DNA from: Oxalicibacterium flavum
GTDB taxonomy: Bacteria > Pseudomonadota > Gammaproteobacteria > Burkholderiales > Burkholderiaceae_D
NCBI RefSeq assembly: GCF_014635065.1
Contig: NZ_BMCG01000004.1
Span: 310,001 to 374,000 of the forward strand
Direction: 5' to 3'
Length of the DNA: 64,000 bases
Shown: piece after piece, positions 17,231 to 26,800 of the stretch
How the letters are laid out: each line of letters starts with the position of its first letter
Numbering within the stretch: the first letter of the stretch is position 1
Program-made: the position numbers and the translations under genes
The notes under the pieces: model-generated
The model's database searches: none
What the model was told of the DNA's origin: nothing
What the model saw: the letters and a program-made list of their open reading frames with translations, nothing else

Positions 17231-18895
17231 GTGGCAGGAAACATATTTCTGGTCGGCCTGATGGGAGCCGGCAAAACGACGGTCGGCAAGGCGCTGGCCA
17301 AGCGTCTCAACAAGCGTTTCGTCGACTCCGACCATGAAATCGAGGCGCGTACCGGCGCCACCATTCCGCTGATCTTCGAAATCGAGGGCGAAGCGAGCTT
17401 CCGCCGCCGCGAGGCGGAAGTCATCCGCGATCTGACGGCGCAGGACGATATCGTTCTGGCAACAGGTGGCGGCGCCGTGCTCAATCCCGACAGCCGCGCC
17501 CTGCTCAAGGAGCGCGGTACCGTCATCTACCTGCGCGCCAGCGTCGGCAACCTGCTGCAGCGCACCAGCCACGACCGCAACCGCCCGCTGCTGCAGAAGG
17601 GCGATCCGCGCAAGACGCTCGAGGAACTCACGCGCGTGCGCGATCCGCTCTACAATGAGGTGGCGGACTTCATCATCGATACCGGACGTCCTAACGTACA
17701 ATTCCTGATGCAGTCCATCCTGTCGCAGCTCGACCAGGGCGCGCGCAAGCAGGCAGCGGACGCCTCCGCTCAACCAACATCCGGTCCGGCAACCGTCATG
17801 ACATTACCGCCTTCCACTTCCGAAGTGCTGCACGTCGATCTCGGCGAACGCAGCTATCCGATCACCATCGGCCATGCGCTGCTCGACGATCCGGCCATCG
17901 TCGCCGCGAAGATTCCGGGCAACCGCGTGGCCGTCGTCACCAATACCGTGGTGGCGCCGCTCTATCTCGAACAACTGTGCTTCACGTTGGCCGCGGCCGG
18001 CAAGAAGGTGACCCAGATCGTCCTGCCCGACGGCGAGGAAGAAAAGAACTGGGAAAACCTGATGAAGATCTTCGACACGCTGCTGACCGAGAAATGTGAC
18101 CGCAAGACCACGCTGATCGCGCTTGGCGGCGGCGTCATCGGCGACATGACCGGGTTTGCGGCAGCCGCCTACATGCGCGGCGTGCCCTTCGTGCAGATTC
18201 CGACCACACTGCTGTCACAGGTCGACTCTTCGGTCGGCGGCAAGACCGGCATCAACCATCCGCTCGGCAAGAACATGATCGGCGCCTTTTACCAGCCGCA
18301 GGCGGTGATCGCCGATACGCTGACGCTGAACACGCTGCCCGACCGCGAGCTGGCGGCAGGCCTGTCGGAAGTCATCAAGTACGGCGCCATCATCGACGTG
18401 CCGTTCTTCGACTGGATCGAACAGAACGTCGGCAAGCTGGTGGCGCGCGATGCCGCTGCGCTGACCTATGCGATCCGCCGCTCGTGCGAGATCAAGGCCG
18501 ACGTGGTGCGGCAGGACGAGCGCGAAGGCGGCTTGCGCGCCATCCTCAATTTCGGCCACACCTTCGGCCATGCGATCGAAGCCGGCATGGGCTATGGTGT
18601 CTGGCTGCACGGCGAGGCGGTTGGTTGCGGCATGGTGATGGCGGCCGACCTGTCGTACCGCCTCGGCTTCATCGACGAGGCGAGCAGGTCGCGCATCGCC
18701 GCCGTGGTCAAGGCCGCGGGCCTGCCGACCAAGGCGCCGAATCTGGGCCAAGCGCGCTGGCTGGAACTGATGGAAGTCGACAAGAAGAACGAGGGTGGCC
18801 AGATCAAGTTCATCCTGCTCAAGCCGCTCGGCACCTCGGTCATCATGCCGGTGCCGCAGGACAAGCTGCTGGAGACGCTGGCCGCATGCGTATGA
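17231..18895 (+). CDS. aroKB: Fused shikimate kinase / 3-dehydroquinate synthase
   Basis: One uninterrupted 554-codon frame encodes two shikimate-pathway enzymes. Residues 1-175 are shikimate kinase (P-loop GLMGAGKTT, substrate Asp in [18 protein letters not shown]). Residues about 190-554 are dehydroquinate synthase ([23 protein letters not shown], metal ligands in [17 protein letters not shown] and LHGEAV). Usually these are adjacent separate genes after pilQ; here a Gln/Ala/Ser-rich linker joins them with no stop. An internal in-frame ATG at 17798 ([10 protein letters not shown]) sits where a stand-alone AroB would start, but no ribosome site precedes it. The start at 17231 is GTG with GGAAGAG upstream. 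Both active sites look intact. Confidence 0.9.
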   Translation: MAGNIFLVGLMGAGKTTVGKALAKRLNKRFVDSDHEIEARTGATIPLIFEIEGEASFRRREAEVIRDLTAQDDIVLATGGGAVLNPDSRALLKERGTVIYLRASVGNLLQRTSHDRNRPLLQKGDPRKTLEELTRVRDPLYNEVADFIIDTGRPNVQFLMQSILSQLDQGARKQAADASAQPTSGPATVMTLPPSTSEVLHVDLGERSYPITIGHALLDDPAIVAAKIPGNRVAVVTNTVVAPLYLEQLCFTLAAAGKKVTQIVLPDGEEEKNWENLMKIFDTLLTEKCDRKTTLIALGGGVIGDMTGFAAAAYMRGVPFVQIPTTLLSQVDSSVGGKTGINHPLGKNMIGAFYQPQAVIADTLTLNTLPDRELAAGLSEVIKYGAIIDVPFFDWIEQNVGKLVARDAAALTYAIRRSCEIKADVVRQDEREGGLRAILNFGHTFGHAIEAGMGYGVWLHGEAVGCGMVMAADLSYRLGFIDEASRSRIAAVVKAAGLPTKAPNLGQARWLELMEVDKKNEGGQIKFILLKPLGTSVIMPVPQDKLLETLAACV

Positions 18896-18937
18896 GTCTG
18901 ATCTTGCTACTGCCGTCGCCGTTGGAGACGGCATGAA

Positions 18938-20092
18938 ATGACGGACATCGAAGCGCACCTCGCGCCCTGTGCGGCGCGCTCCGAACTGTCCGCCGGCCGG
19001 CGCTATGCCGAAGCCGCGCCGTCCTCGCGCACCGAATTCCAGCGCGACCGTGACCGCATCATCCATTCCACGGCATTCCGCCGACTCGAATACAAGACGC
19101 AGGTCTTCGTCAACCATGAAGGCGACCTGTTCCGCACCCGCCTGACGCACAGCATCGAGGTCGCGCAGATCGCGCGTTCGATCGCGCGCAACCTGCGCCT
19201 GAACGAAGACCTGGTCGAAGCCATTTCGCTTGCGCACGATCTCGGCCACACCCCGTTCGGTCATGCCGGCCAGGATGCGCTGAATGCCTGCATGCAGGAC
19301 TACGGCGGCTTCGAGCACAATCTGCAGAGCCTGCGCACGGTCGATACGCTGGAACAGCGCTACGGCGCCTTCGACGGCCTGAACCTGACCTTCGAAACGC
19401 GTGAGGGCATCCTCAAGCACTGCTCGCTGAAGAATGCGCGCAAGCTCGGCGACGTCGGCCTGCGCTTCATCGAGAAGAAGCAGCCGTCGCTGGAAGCGCA
19501 GCTCGCCAACCTGGCCGACGAGATTGCCTACAACAATCACGACATTGACGACGGCCTGCGCTCGGGCTTGTTGACCACGGCCCAGCTCGACGAGATCGAT
19601 TTCTACGCGCGTCACCGCGACGAGGTCGAGCGCGCCTATCCGGGCATCGCCGGCCGCCGCGCGATCAACGAAACCATCCGGCGCATGATCAATGCACTGA
19701 TCGTCGATCTGATTCGCACCTCGCAGAACCGCATCCATGCGGCTGGTGTCGCCAGTCTGGAAGACGTGCGCAATGCGCCTCCGCTGATCGCCTTCTCGGA
19801 ACAGATGCAGGCGGAAGCGGCGCTGCTCAAGAAATTCCTGCGCGAGAAGCTGTATCGTCACTACCAGGTCAACCGCATGACCAGCAAGGCGCGCCGCATC
19901 GTCAGCGAACTGTTCGATGCCTTCATGCGCGAACCCGCATTGCTGCCGCCCGACTACCAGGTCAGCGGAGGCGATCCCGAACGCGCCGTGCAGCAGCAGG
20001 CGCGCCAGATCGCCGACTACATCGCCGGCATGACGGACCGCTACGCGATCCGCGAGCACAAGCGGTTGTTCCTGATCGACGAAATGGGTTGA
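18938..20092 (+). CDS. dgt: dGTP triphosphohydrolase-like HD-domain protein
   Basis: A 384-aa deoxyguanosinetriphosphate triphosphohydrolase-like protein. The metal-binding HD motif is complete ([13 protein letters not shown], then [13 protein letters not shown], and [13 protein letters not shown]). The N-terminal [27 protein letters not shown] is diagnostic of the family. These enzymes cleave dNTPs to nucleoside and triphosphate. The start follows GGAGACGGC and is 42 bp after aroKB, so it probably shares the transcript. Length is that of the type-2 (shorter) subfamily. Confidence 0.93.
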   Translation: MTDIEAHLAPCAARSELSAGRRYAEAAPSSRTEFQRDRDRIIHSTAFRRLEYKTQVFVNHEGDLFRTRLTHSIEVAQIARSIARNLRLNEDLVEAISLAHDLGHTPFGHAGQDALNACMQDYGGFEHNLQSLRTVDTLEQRYGAFDGLNLTFETREGILKHCSLKNARKLGDVGLRFIEKKQPSLEAQLANLADEIAYNNHDIDDGLRSGLLTTAQLDEIDFYARHRDEVERAYPGIAGRRAINETIRRMINALIVDLIRTSQNRIHAAGVASLEDVRNAPPLIAFSEQMQAEAALLKKFLREKLYRHYQVNRMTSKARRIVSELFDAFMREPALLPPDYQVSGGDPERAVQQQARQIADYIAGMTDRYAIREHKRLFLIDEMG

Positions 20093-20107
20093 GGGAAGGC
20101 TGGCGGT

Positions 20108-21196
20108 TCAGGCCAGATCGCGCAGGGGATGCAGATGCGCGGGCCATGCCGGCTCGAAGAAGCGCTCCACCATCGTCTCGGTAACGGCGTCCAGATGCGC
20201 CGGCTGCCAGCGCGGCTGCCTGTCCTTGTCGATGATGGCGGCGCGTATGCCTTCCAGCACCTCGTCATGATCGAAGCAATGCCGGATCATGCTGCGCTCC
20301 ATGCGCAGGCAATCCGCGAGCGACAGTTCCCTTGCCCTCTTCAATTGCCTGAACGTCACGCACAGCATGAGCGGCGAGCGCTGCATCATCGCCGCCAGCG
20401 TGCGGCGCGCGAACGGTGAATCGTCGCGCCGCAATGAATCGGCGATCGCCGCCACACTGTCCTGCGCAAAGTGCTGCGCGATCGCGGAGCGGTTTGCCGA
20501 TAATCCTTCTTCTTCAATCCAGTCTGCATCCGCTACCGATACTGCCGCCTCTGCGATGCAGGCGCGGACATCGCCATCGCCCGCTTGCTGCAATGCGTCG
20601 AGCAATGCAGGCATGCGCGCCGACGGCAGCAGGAAATCGGCCAGGCCGATGCGTACCGCGTCGGCGGCACTCAACGCTTCGCCGCTGAGCGCCAGATACA
20701 GGCCGACATGATCCGGCAGGCGCGACAGGAAGCGGCCTCCGCCCACGTCCGGGAAGAGTCCGATGTTCACCTCCGGCATTGCCATGCGCGCGCGTTCCGT
20801 GACCACGCGCACGCACGAAGCGCCGCCCTGCGCCATGCCCATGCCGCCGCCCATGACGATGCCGTCCATCAGCACCAGCCAGGGTTTAGGGTAGTGGTGG
20901 ATCAGGTGATCGAGGCGATATTCCTCGGTGAAGAAATCCTCGAGCGCTTCGGCTCCGCCATGCAGGCCGGCGCGGCAGGCTTCGTGGAAGAAGCGCAGAT
21001 CGCCGCCGGCGCAGAAGGCACGCGGGGAACTGCTGCGGATGGCCACGGCCTGCACGGCGGGATCGGCGCGCCACGCGGTCAGCGCGCGGTACAGATCGCG
21101 CACCATGCCCAGCGACAGTGCATTCAGTGCCTGCGGCCGGTCCAGGACCACTTGGGCCAGGGTGCCGGTACGGCTGGTGGCGATGTGACTATCCAT
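20108..21196 (-). CDS. Enoyl-CoA hydratase/isomerase family, 3-hydroxyisobutyryl-CoA hydrolase-like
   Basis: A 362-aa crotonase-fold protein. Oxyanion-hole segments are FCAGGDLRFF and GIVMGGGMGMA, and the block MPEVNIGLFPDVGGGRFLSRLP matches the catalytic region of 3-hydroxyisobutyryl-CoA hydrolases (valine degradation), as does the length, longer than plain enoyl-CoA hydratases (about 260 aa). Start at 21196 (MDSHIATSR). It is divergent from the minor-pilin operon and convergent with dgt (15 bp apart). A plain enoyl-CoA hydratase is the alternative. Confidence 0.85.
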   Translation of the reverse strand: MDSHIATSRTGTLAQVVLDRPQALNALSLGMVRDLYRALTAWRADPAVQAVAIRSSSPRAFCAGGDLRFFHEACRAGLHGGAEALEDFFTEEYRLDHLIHHYPKPWLVLMDGIVMGGGMGMAQGGASCVRVVTERARMAMPEVNIGLFPDVGGGRFLSRLPDHVGLYLALSGEALSAADAVRIGLADFLLPSARMPALLDALQQAGDGDVRACIAEAAVSVADADWIEEEGLSANRSAIAQHFAQDSVAAIADSLRRDDSPFARRTLAAMMQRSPLMLCVTFRQLKRARELSLADCLRMERSMIRHCFDHDEVLEGIRAAIIDKDRQPRWQPAHLDAVTETMVERFFEPAWPAHLHPLRDLA

Positions 21197-21309
21197 GTGT
21201 GGCGGAAAACGGATGTGCGGAGTGAAATGCCGGACAGGCGGTGTGCCGGGCCTCATGCCTTTTCATTATGATCGTTGCCATCGAATAACAAACCTCTGCG
21301 GGGAGCGGC

Positions 21310-21840
21310 ATGCAAGGCAGAGCCCGAGGATTCACGCTGATCGAACTGATTGTGACGATCCTCGTCGCCGGCATCCTCATGGCGGTCGCCATGCCTTCCT
21401 TCACCCAGTTCATGAAAGACGCCGCCCTCGGCAGCCAGGCGCGCAGTCTGTTGTCGGACCTGCAGTATGCCCGAAGCGAGGCCGTCAGGCGCAACCTCAA
21501 CGTGGCGCTGTGTCCGAGCGCCGACGGTGCGAGTTGCGGCAGCGACGGCTGGAATACCGGGCGGCTGGTCTTCGTCGACGACGACCGCGACGGCAGTCGT
21601 GGGCCCGGTGAAGAACTGTTGCGCATTTCCGAGGCGCCTTCGGCGCCGAAGACGTTGACTGGCGAGGCGGCCGGTTCTGTTTCCTTCCGTTCGACCGGGC
21701 AGGTCAACAGTGCAACGACATTTATCGTCTGCGACGAGCGCGTCGGCAACTTCGGCCGGCTGGTCTCGGTCGAGACGTCCGGCCGTAGCGACGTCTCGGT
21801 CACCGACTGCGGAGAGGGCGGGGATGATGAGGATGAATGA
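21310..21840 (+). CDS. fimT: Type IV minor pilin FimT/GspH-like
   Basis: A 176-aa pseudopilin. The prepilin peptidase site RGFTLIELIVTILVAGILMA begins at residue 7 with Glu5 of the mature protein present; the globular part has the GspH/FimT pattern (ARSEAVRRNLNVALCPS, a Cys pair, VFVDDDRDG). It opens the cluster fimT-pilV-pilW-pilX-pilY1-pilE, whose products prime pilus assembly at the tip. GGGGAG precedes the ATG. The acidic C-terminus overlaps the pilV start. Confidence 0.9.
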   Translation: MQGRARGFTLIELIVTILVAGILMAVAMPSFTQFMKDAALGSQARSLLSDLQYARSEAVRRNLNVALCPSADGASCGSDGWNTGRLVFVDDDRDGSRGPGEELLRISEAPSAPKTLTGEAAGSVSFRSTGQVNSATTFIVCDERVGNFGRLVSVETSGRSDVSVTDCGEGGDDEDE

Positions 21841-22372
21841 CATCGCACGACGTCGGCGGGACGGTTCTACGCAGGGCGGCTTTACGCTGATCGAGGTGCT
21901 GGTCGCCATTCTCGTCTTCGCCACCGGCCTGCTGGCGCTCGCCGGCCTGCAACTGCAGACGCTGCGCTATGGCCACAGCGCAGGCTTGCGCACGGTGGCG
22001 ACCATGCAGGCGGCCTCGCTGGCCGACATGATCCGTGCCAACAAAGCCTTCGATTACCGCGAACTCGCCACGGCGGGCAGCGATGCCGAAACGCCGGATA
22101 CAGAAGTGCCCGACACGGGAGCGGCCGCGGCGGACGTGCCGGAAACCGAGGGCGGCGATACCGTGGCCGCCTGTTTCTCCGAGGACGGTTGCACGCCGGG
22201 ACAGATGGCGCGTCTGCATCTTGCCTTGTGGCGCGAGTCCAACAAGGTGCTGCCGAGCGGCGACGGCGCGATCTTGCTCGATGACGATGGCCGCTATTGG
22301 ATCGATATCTGGTGGAACGAACGCACCGACGATAGCAAGCCGACTCACTTCATCACGAGCCTGCAGCCATGA
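21824..22372 (+). CDS. pilV: Type IV minor pilin PilV
   Basis: A 182-aa minor pilin with prepilin motif GGFTLIEVLVAILVFATGLLALAG (the PilV-type signature with Glu5). Three ATG codons (21824, 21827, 21833) could start it; GGAGAGG at 21811-21817 best fits the first two. The middle carries an unusual acidic stretch (SDAETPDTEVPDTGAAAADV) before a Cys-containing region (ACFSEDGCTPGQ). Overlaps the fimT end and the pilW start (ATGA). Confidence 0.88.
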   Translation: MMRMNDIARRRRDGSTQGGFTLIEVLVAILVFATGLLALAGLQLQTLRYGHSAGLRTVATMQAASLADMIRANKAFDYRELATAGSDAETPDTEVPDTGAAAADVPETEGGDTVAACFSEDGCTPGQMARLHLALWRESNKVLPSGDGAILLDDDGRYWIDIWWNERTDDSKPTHFITSLQP

Positions 22373-23205
22373 CAGCAAGCCGTCCTTATCTCCGATTCGT
22401 TACCGGCTCCGGTCCCGTTCATGCCATGCGCGGTTTCGGCCTGATCGAACTGATGGTCGCCGTCGTCATTTCGCTGATGGTGGTGCTGGCGATCTCGTCG
22501 CTGTTTCTGGTGCAACGGCGCAGTTACGCGACGCAGGACGACTTCTCGAGAATGCAGGAGAACGCGCGCACCATGACGCAGACGCTGAGTCACGCGCTGC
22601 GCAATGCCGGCTACTGGGATGCCTCGACGGTCAACAGCTTTGGCGCCGATCCGGTGCTTGACGGCACTAACGGCAGCGGCAACGGAAGCGCTGCCAGCGA
22701 TACCTTCACTGTGCGTTTCTACGGTTCATCCACGCTCGACGATTCTGCGGTGCCCGACGACAGCATCGTCGATTGCGCGGGTACCGGCGTCGCACGCGAC
22801 AGCATGGTGGTGCAGACCTTTGCCATCCAGGACGTGGGCGGCGTGCCTTCGCTGACATGTCGGATCGGTGCTGCCGATCCGGTCCAGCTGTTCCCGGATG
22901 TGGAGAGCATGCAGCTTCTGTACGGCGAGGATACCGATGGTGACGGCTCCATCAATCGCCTGCGGCCGGCCGGTTCGGTCAACATGGCCAACGTCAAGAG
23001 CGTGATGCTGTCCTTCGTCATGCGTACGCCAACCAACAACCATCCAACTGCCGCCAACACCGTGTTCAACCATTTTGGCGCCGAGTATGCACCGGAGAAC
23101 GTGGCGCCTGCGGATGACGCCGGTAGTGTCTTCGTTCCTGCCGATGACCAGCGCATGCGCAGGCAGTTTGCATTCTCGGTCGGCGTGCGCAACCGGCTGA
23201 ACTGA
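22369..23205 (+). CDS. pilW: Type IV pilus assembly protein PilW
   Basis: A 278-aa minor pilin with a prepilin cleavage region RGFGLIELMVAVVISLMVV (about residue 22) and the PilW pattern after it (SLFLVQRRSYATQDDFSRMQENAR). The long leader before the cleavage site (about 22 residues) is normal for PilW. It overlaps pilV by 4 nt. PilW works with FimT, PilV and PilX as the pilus-tip priming complex that carries PilY1. Confidence 0.9.
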   Translation: MTASRPYLRFVTGSGPVHAMRGFGLIELMVAVVISLMVVLAISSLFLVQRRSYATQDDFSRMQENARTMTQTLSHALRNAGYWDASTVNSFGADPVLDGTNGSGNGSAASDTFTVRFYGSSTLDDSAVPDDSIVDCAGTGVARDSMVVQTFAIQDVGGVPSLTCRIGAADPVQLFPDVESMQLLYGEDTDGDGSINRLRPAGSVNMANVKSVMLSFVMRTPTNNHPTAANTVFNHFGAEYAPENVAPADDAGSVFVPADDQRMRRQFAFSVGVRNRLN

Positions 23206-23219
23206 CACGGGGCCGCTTC

Positions 23220-23858
23220 ATGGACATGACCCAGACAATGAAAGCGCGCGCGGCATACGTTCGTTTGCGGCTGCCGTCCCGTCAGCGCGGCGCAACGCTG
23301 TTGGTCGGTATCATCTTCCTGATCGTGCTCATGCTGCTGGGCATCTCGGCGGCGACCATCAGTTCGCTCGACGAGCGCATGGCACGCAACTATCGCGACC
23401 GCAACATCGCCTTTCAGGCAGCGGAAGCGGCGCTGGTACAGGCACGCGCGATGCAGGCGCAGAAGCTGAGTGGCTATTTCGGTTTTCCTTCGGTCGCCGG
23501 TTCCTGCAGCAGCGATGAGGATGCGGCAGGAAAAGGCCTTTGCCGCCCGGCGCAGGAAGGGCAGCCGGTATGGGAGGCAATCCTGCGCGACGACGACGGT
23601 GCCGATTTCTTCATCGAGTATGCCAGCAGCGAGGAATCTGCGGCATTCAAGACGGACGGCTCGCCCGGCAGTGTGCGGAAGCCGCCGCGCTATCTGATCG
23701 AAATCCTGCCCGATCTGGGGAGCACCGATGGCCTGAGTACGAGCGCCGAGTACGGCGCTTCCAAGGTAAGGGTGCTGTATCGCATTTCGGCGCTCGGCTT
23801 CGGTTCCAACGAAGGCACCCAGGTCCTGCTGCAGGAAGTGGTCAGGCCCCAGCCATGA
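23220..23858 (+). CDS. pilX: Type IV pilus assembly protein PilX
   Basis: A 212-aa minor pilin with the PilX N-terminus: RQRGATLLVGIIFLIVLMLLG followed by SLDERMARNYRDRNIAFQAAEAAL. As usual in PilX, Glu5 of the mature pilin is absent. It is placed between pilW and pilY1, the conserved order, and its stop overlaps the pilY1 ATG. The globular domain has two cysteines (GSCSSDEDAAGKGLC). Confidence 0.88.
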   Translation: MDMTQTMKARAAYVRLRLPSRQRGATLLVGIIFLIVLMLLGISAATISSLDERMARNYRDRNIAFQAAEAALVQARAMQAQKLSGYFGFPSVAGSCSSDEDAAGKGLCRPAQEGQPVWEAILRDDDGADFFIEYASSEESAAFKTDGSPGSVRKPPRYLIEILPDLGSTDGLSTSAEYGASKVRVLYRISALGFGSNEGTQVLLQEVVRPQP

Positions 23859-26800
23859 AGCATCCATCTATCGGAGGCAATGTGTTCCCGTCCATTCTCC
23901 TCAGTGCCATCGCATCCTTGCGCGCAAGGATGCGTCTCTGTGCGTTGTTCCTTTTGCTGACTGCGGTGCCGGCAATAGCGCAGCTGGATCTCTCGCAGCG
24001 GCCGATCTATTCGGGCGGCAACATCCCGCCATTGGTCATGATCGATCTGTCCAAGGATCACCAGCTTTACTTCAAGGCCTACAACGACTATTCCGATCTG
24101 GATGGCGACGGCAACCTCGAGACCACCTATACCCACTCCATCGATTACTACGGTTACTTCGATTCGTACAAATGCTACAACTACAATACGTCGGCCAATC
24201 GCTTTGTGCCGCACAGTATTACGGCCAATAAGTACTGTTCGGGCAACTGGAGCGGCAACTTCCTGAACTGGGTCGCGATGTCGCGCATGGATGCGGTGCG
24301 CAAGCTGCTGTATGGCGGCCTGCGCTCGACGGATGAGCCGGCCACGGTGGCGACCGGTTCGGGAACGGCAACGCGGTCAGGGATCACCGTGCTCGAACGC
24401 TCGTTCCAGCCGACCGACGCCCACGCATGGGCGAAGTTCTACAACGGCACTGATCTGACTCAACTCACGCCGGCAACCGCGGTGGGCAGCGGACTGACTT
24501 TCTGCAACATGACGCCGGGTTCGAGCAGTGGCGTCAACAAGTACTCTCAAACCAATACCAATGCGCCGCAGATACGGGTGGTGGAAGGCAATTACGCATT
24601 GTGGGCTTCCAACGAACGCTGGCAATGCACATGGAGCGAGGAACACAGTGCTTCCAATGCCAACAATTCCGCTTCTTCCGGCATCGCTGCCGCCGGCAGT
24701 AATCCAAAGCGCGCCGACAAGGGCTTTGGCACCGGGAGCGGAAAGGGGGAATACACGGCGCGCGTCCAGGTCTGCGTGCCGGATCTGATCGGCAAGGAAA
24801 AATGCGAGCAGTATCCCGATCTTAATTACAAGCCGGTCGGCCTGCTGCAGACATACGGCGAGCGCGGCCAGATGAAGTTTGGCCTGATGACCGGCTCCTA
24901 CACGAAGAACATCTCGGGCGGCGTCCTGCGGCGCAACATCTCCGATTTCTCGAGCGAGATCAATGTCTCTTCCAACGGCACGTTCAAGCTCGGCTCGAAT
25001 GCGGCGAGCGGCGAGGTGAAGGGAATCGTGCACAACCTCAACAAGATGCGCATCTATGGCTACAACTACGATGGAGGCGGCTACACGGAGGTAAGTGCCG
25101 ATTCGGAGAGTTGCAACTACCAGATGACAGGCATGGTTCTGACCGGCGGCGGCACCGGCCAGGGCGATGCCGCACCGGAAGGGAACTGTTCGTCGTGGGG
25201 CAATCCCATCTCCGAAATCTTCCTCGAATCGATACGCTACTTCGCCGGTCTGCAACCGACCGATGCCTTCAAATACACCTCGTCGGAAAACGGTACCAAG
25301 GACGACAAGCTCGGACTCACCATCGAAGCATGGCAGGACCCGCTGACGGCCACCAACTACTGCTCGCCGCTCAATACGCTGGTCTTCAATCCGGCCGTGT
25401 CTTCCTACGATGGCGACCAGATGAACATGACGGGCATCGGCGATGCGTCATCGACCACGGCGGCCACCTGGACCGACAGGGTGGGTGTAGACGAGGCGGT
25501 GACGAGCGGCTCCAAATGGCTGGTCGGCAGCAATGGCACCACCGATAACGGTTCATGTACGGCCAAGGAGCTTAGCGGACTGAGCGGCGCGCTCGGCATC
25601 TGCCCGGAAGCACCGACGCAGAAAGGCACCTACCTGATGGCTGGTGCTGCCTATTACGCGAAGACAAACCGGATACGTACCAGCGGCACAGTGGCAAGTG
25701 CGGTGCCGGCGGCCGATGCCAAGTCGCTCAAGGTGACGACCTACGGTATCCAGCTCGCCAGCAACACGCCGAGCATCACGATCAATGTCAATGGCCACCC
25801 GGTCAAGATCATTCCGTCCTACCGCGTCAATGCCGGCGGCAAAGGTGTCTATGCCAGCGGCACGCTGGTGGATTTCAAGGTCGTTGAACAGACGGCTACC
25901 AGCGGCAAGTTCTATGTGAACTGGGAAGATTCCAACCAGGGTGGTGACTTCGACCAGGACGTGTGGGGCATCCTGAGTTATTCCATCAATGGTGACGAAA
26001 TATCGGTGACCACGGAGGCGATCACCACGGCGTCGGCCAACGGCCAGGGCTTTGGTTACGTGATTTCCGGTACCAACAAGGATGGTGCGCATTTCCACTC
26101 GGGTGCCTACGGCTTCAATTACACCGATCCGATTGCCGGCGTGACGGGCTGTACCAATTGCCGCGCTGGCAGCGAAACGGCGAGTGGACAGAAAGGACCG
26201 ACGACCGTCACCTACACCGCGACCGGCGACAGTGGCGGACAGTTGCAGGACCCGCTCTGGTACGCGGCCAAGTGGGGCGGTTTCAACGGTACCAGCGGCA
26301 AGCCTGACGATCCTGCCAAATGGGATACCCGCCGCGCGGATGGCTCTCCCGGATCCGACGGCGTGCCCGACAACTATTTCTTCGTCGCCAATCCCGGCGC
26401 GCTCGAAACTGCGCTGGAGCGCGCCTTCATCTCGATTCTGGCGACGTCTTCCTCGTCTTCGGTGGCAACCAATTCCGCCTCGCTGCAGACCGGTTCGCGC
26501 ATTTACCAGGCGCGCTTCAATGCCACCGACTGGTCGGGGCAGCTGCTGGCCTTTCCCATCGATCTCGATGGCGTGATCGCGGATGTGCCGGAATGGGATG
26601 CTGCGCAGAAGATGCCGGCGCACGGCAGCCGCGTGATCGTGACCTATGACAACGACCCCGACTCGAACCGGGCCGGAATCCCGTTCCGCTGGAACGAGGC
26701 CTTCCCCTACAAGCTTGCGCTGCAGGCGGAGGGCGAAGCCGACCTGAGCAAGGCCGAGCAAAGGCTGGCATGGCTTCGCGGCGACCAGTCGCAGGAAGGC

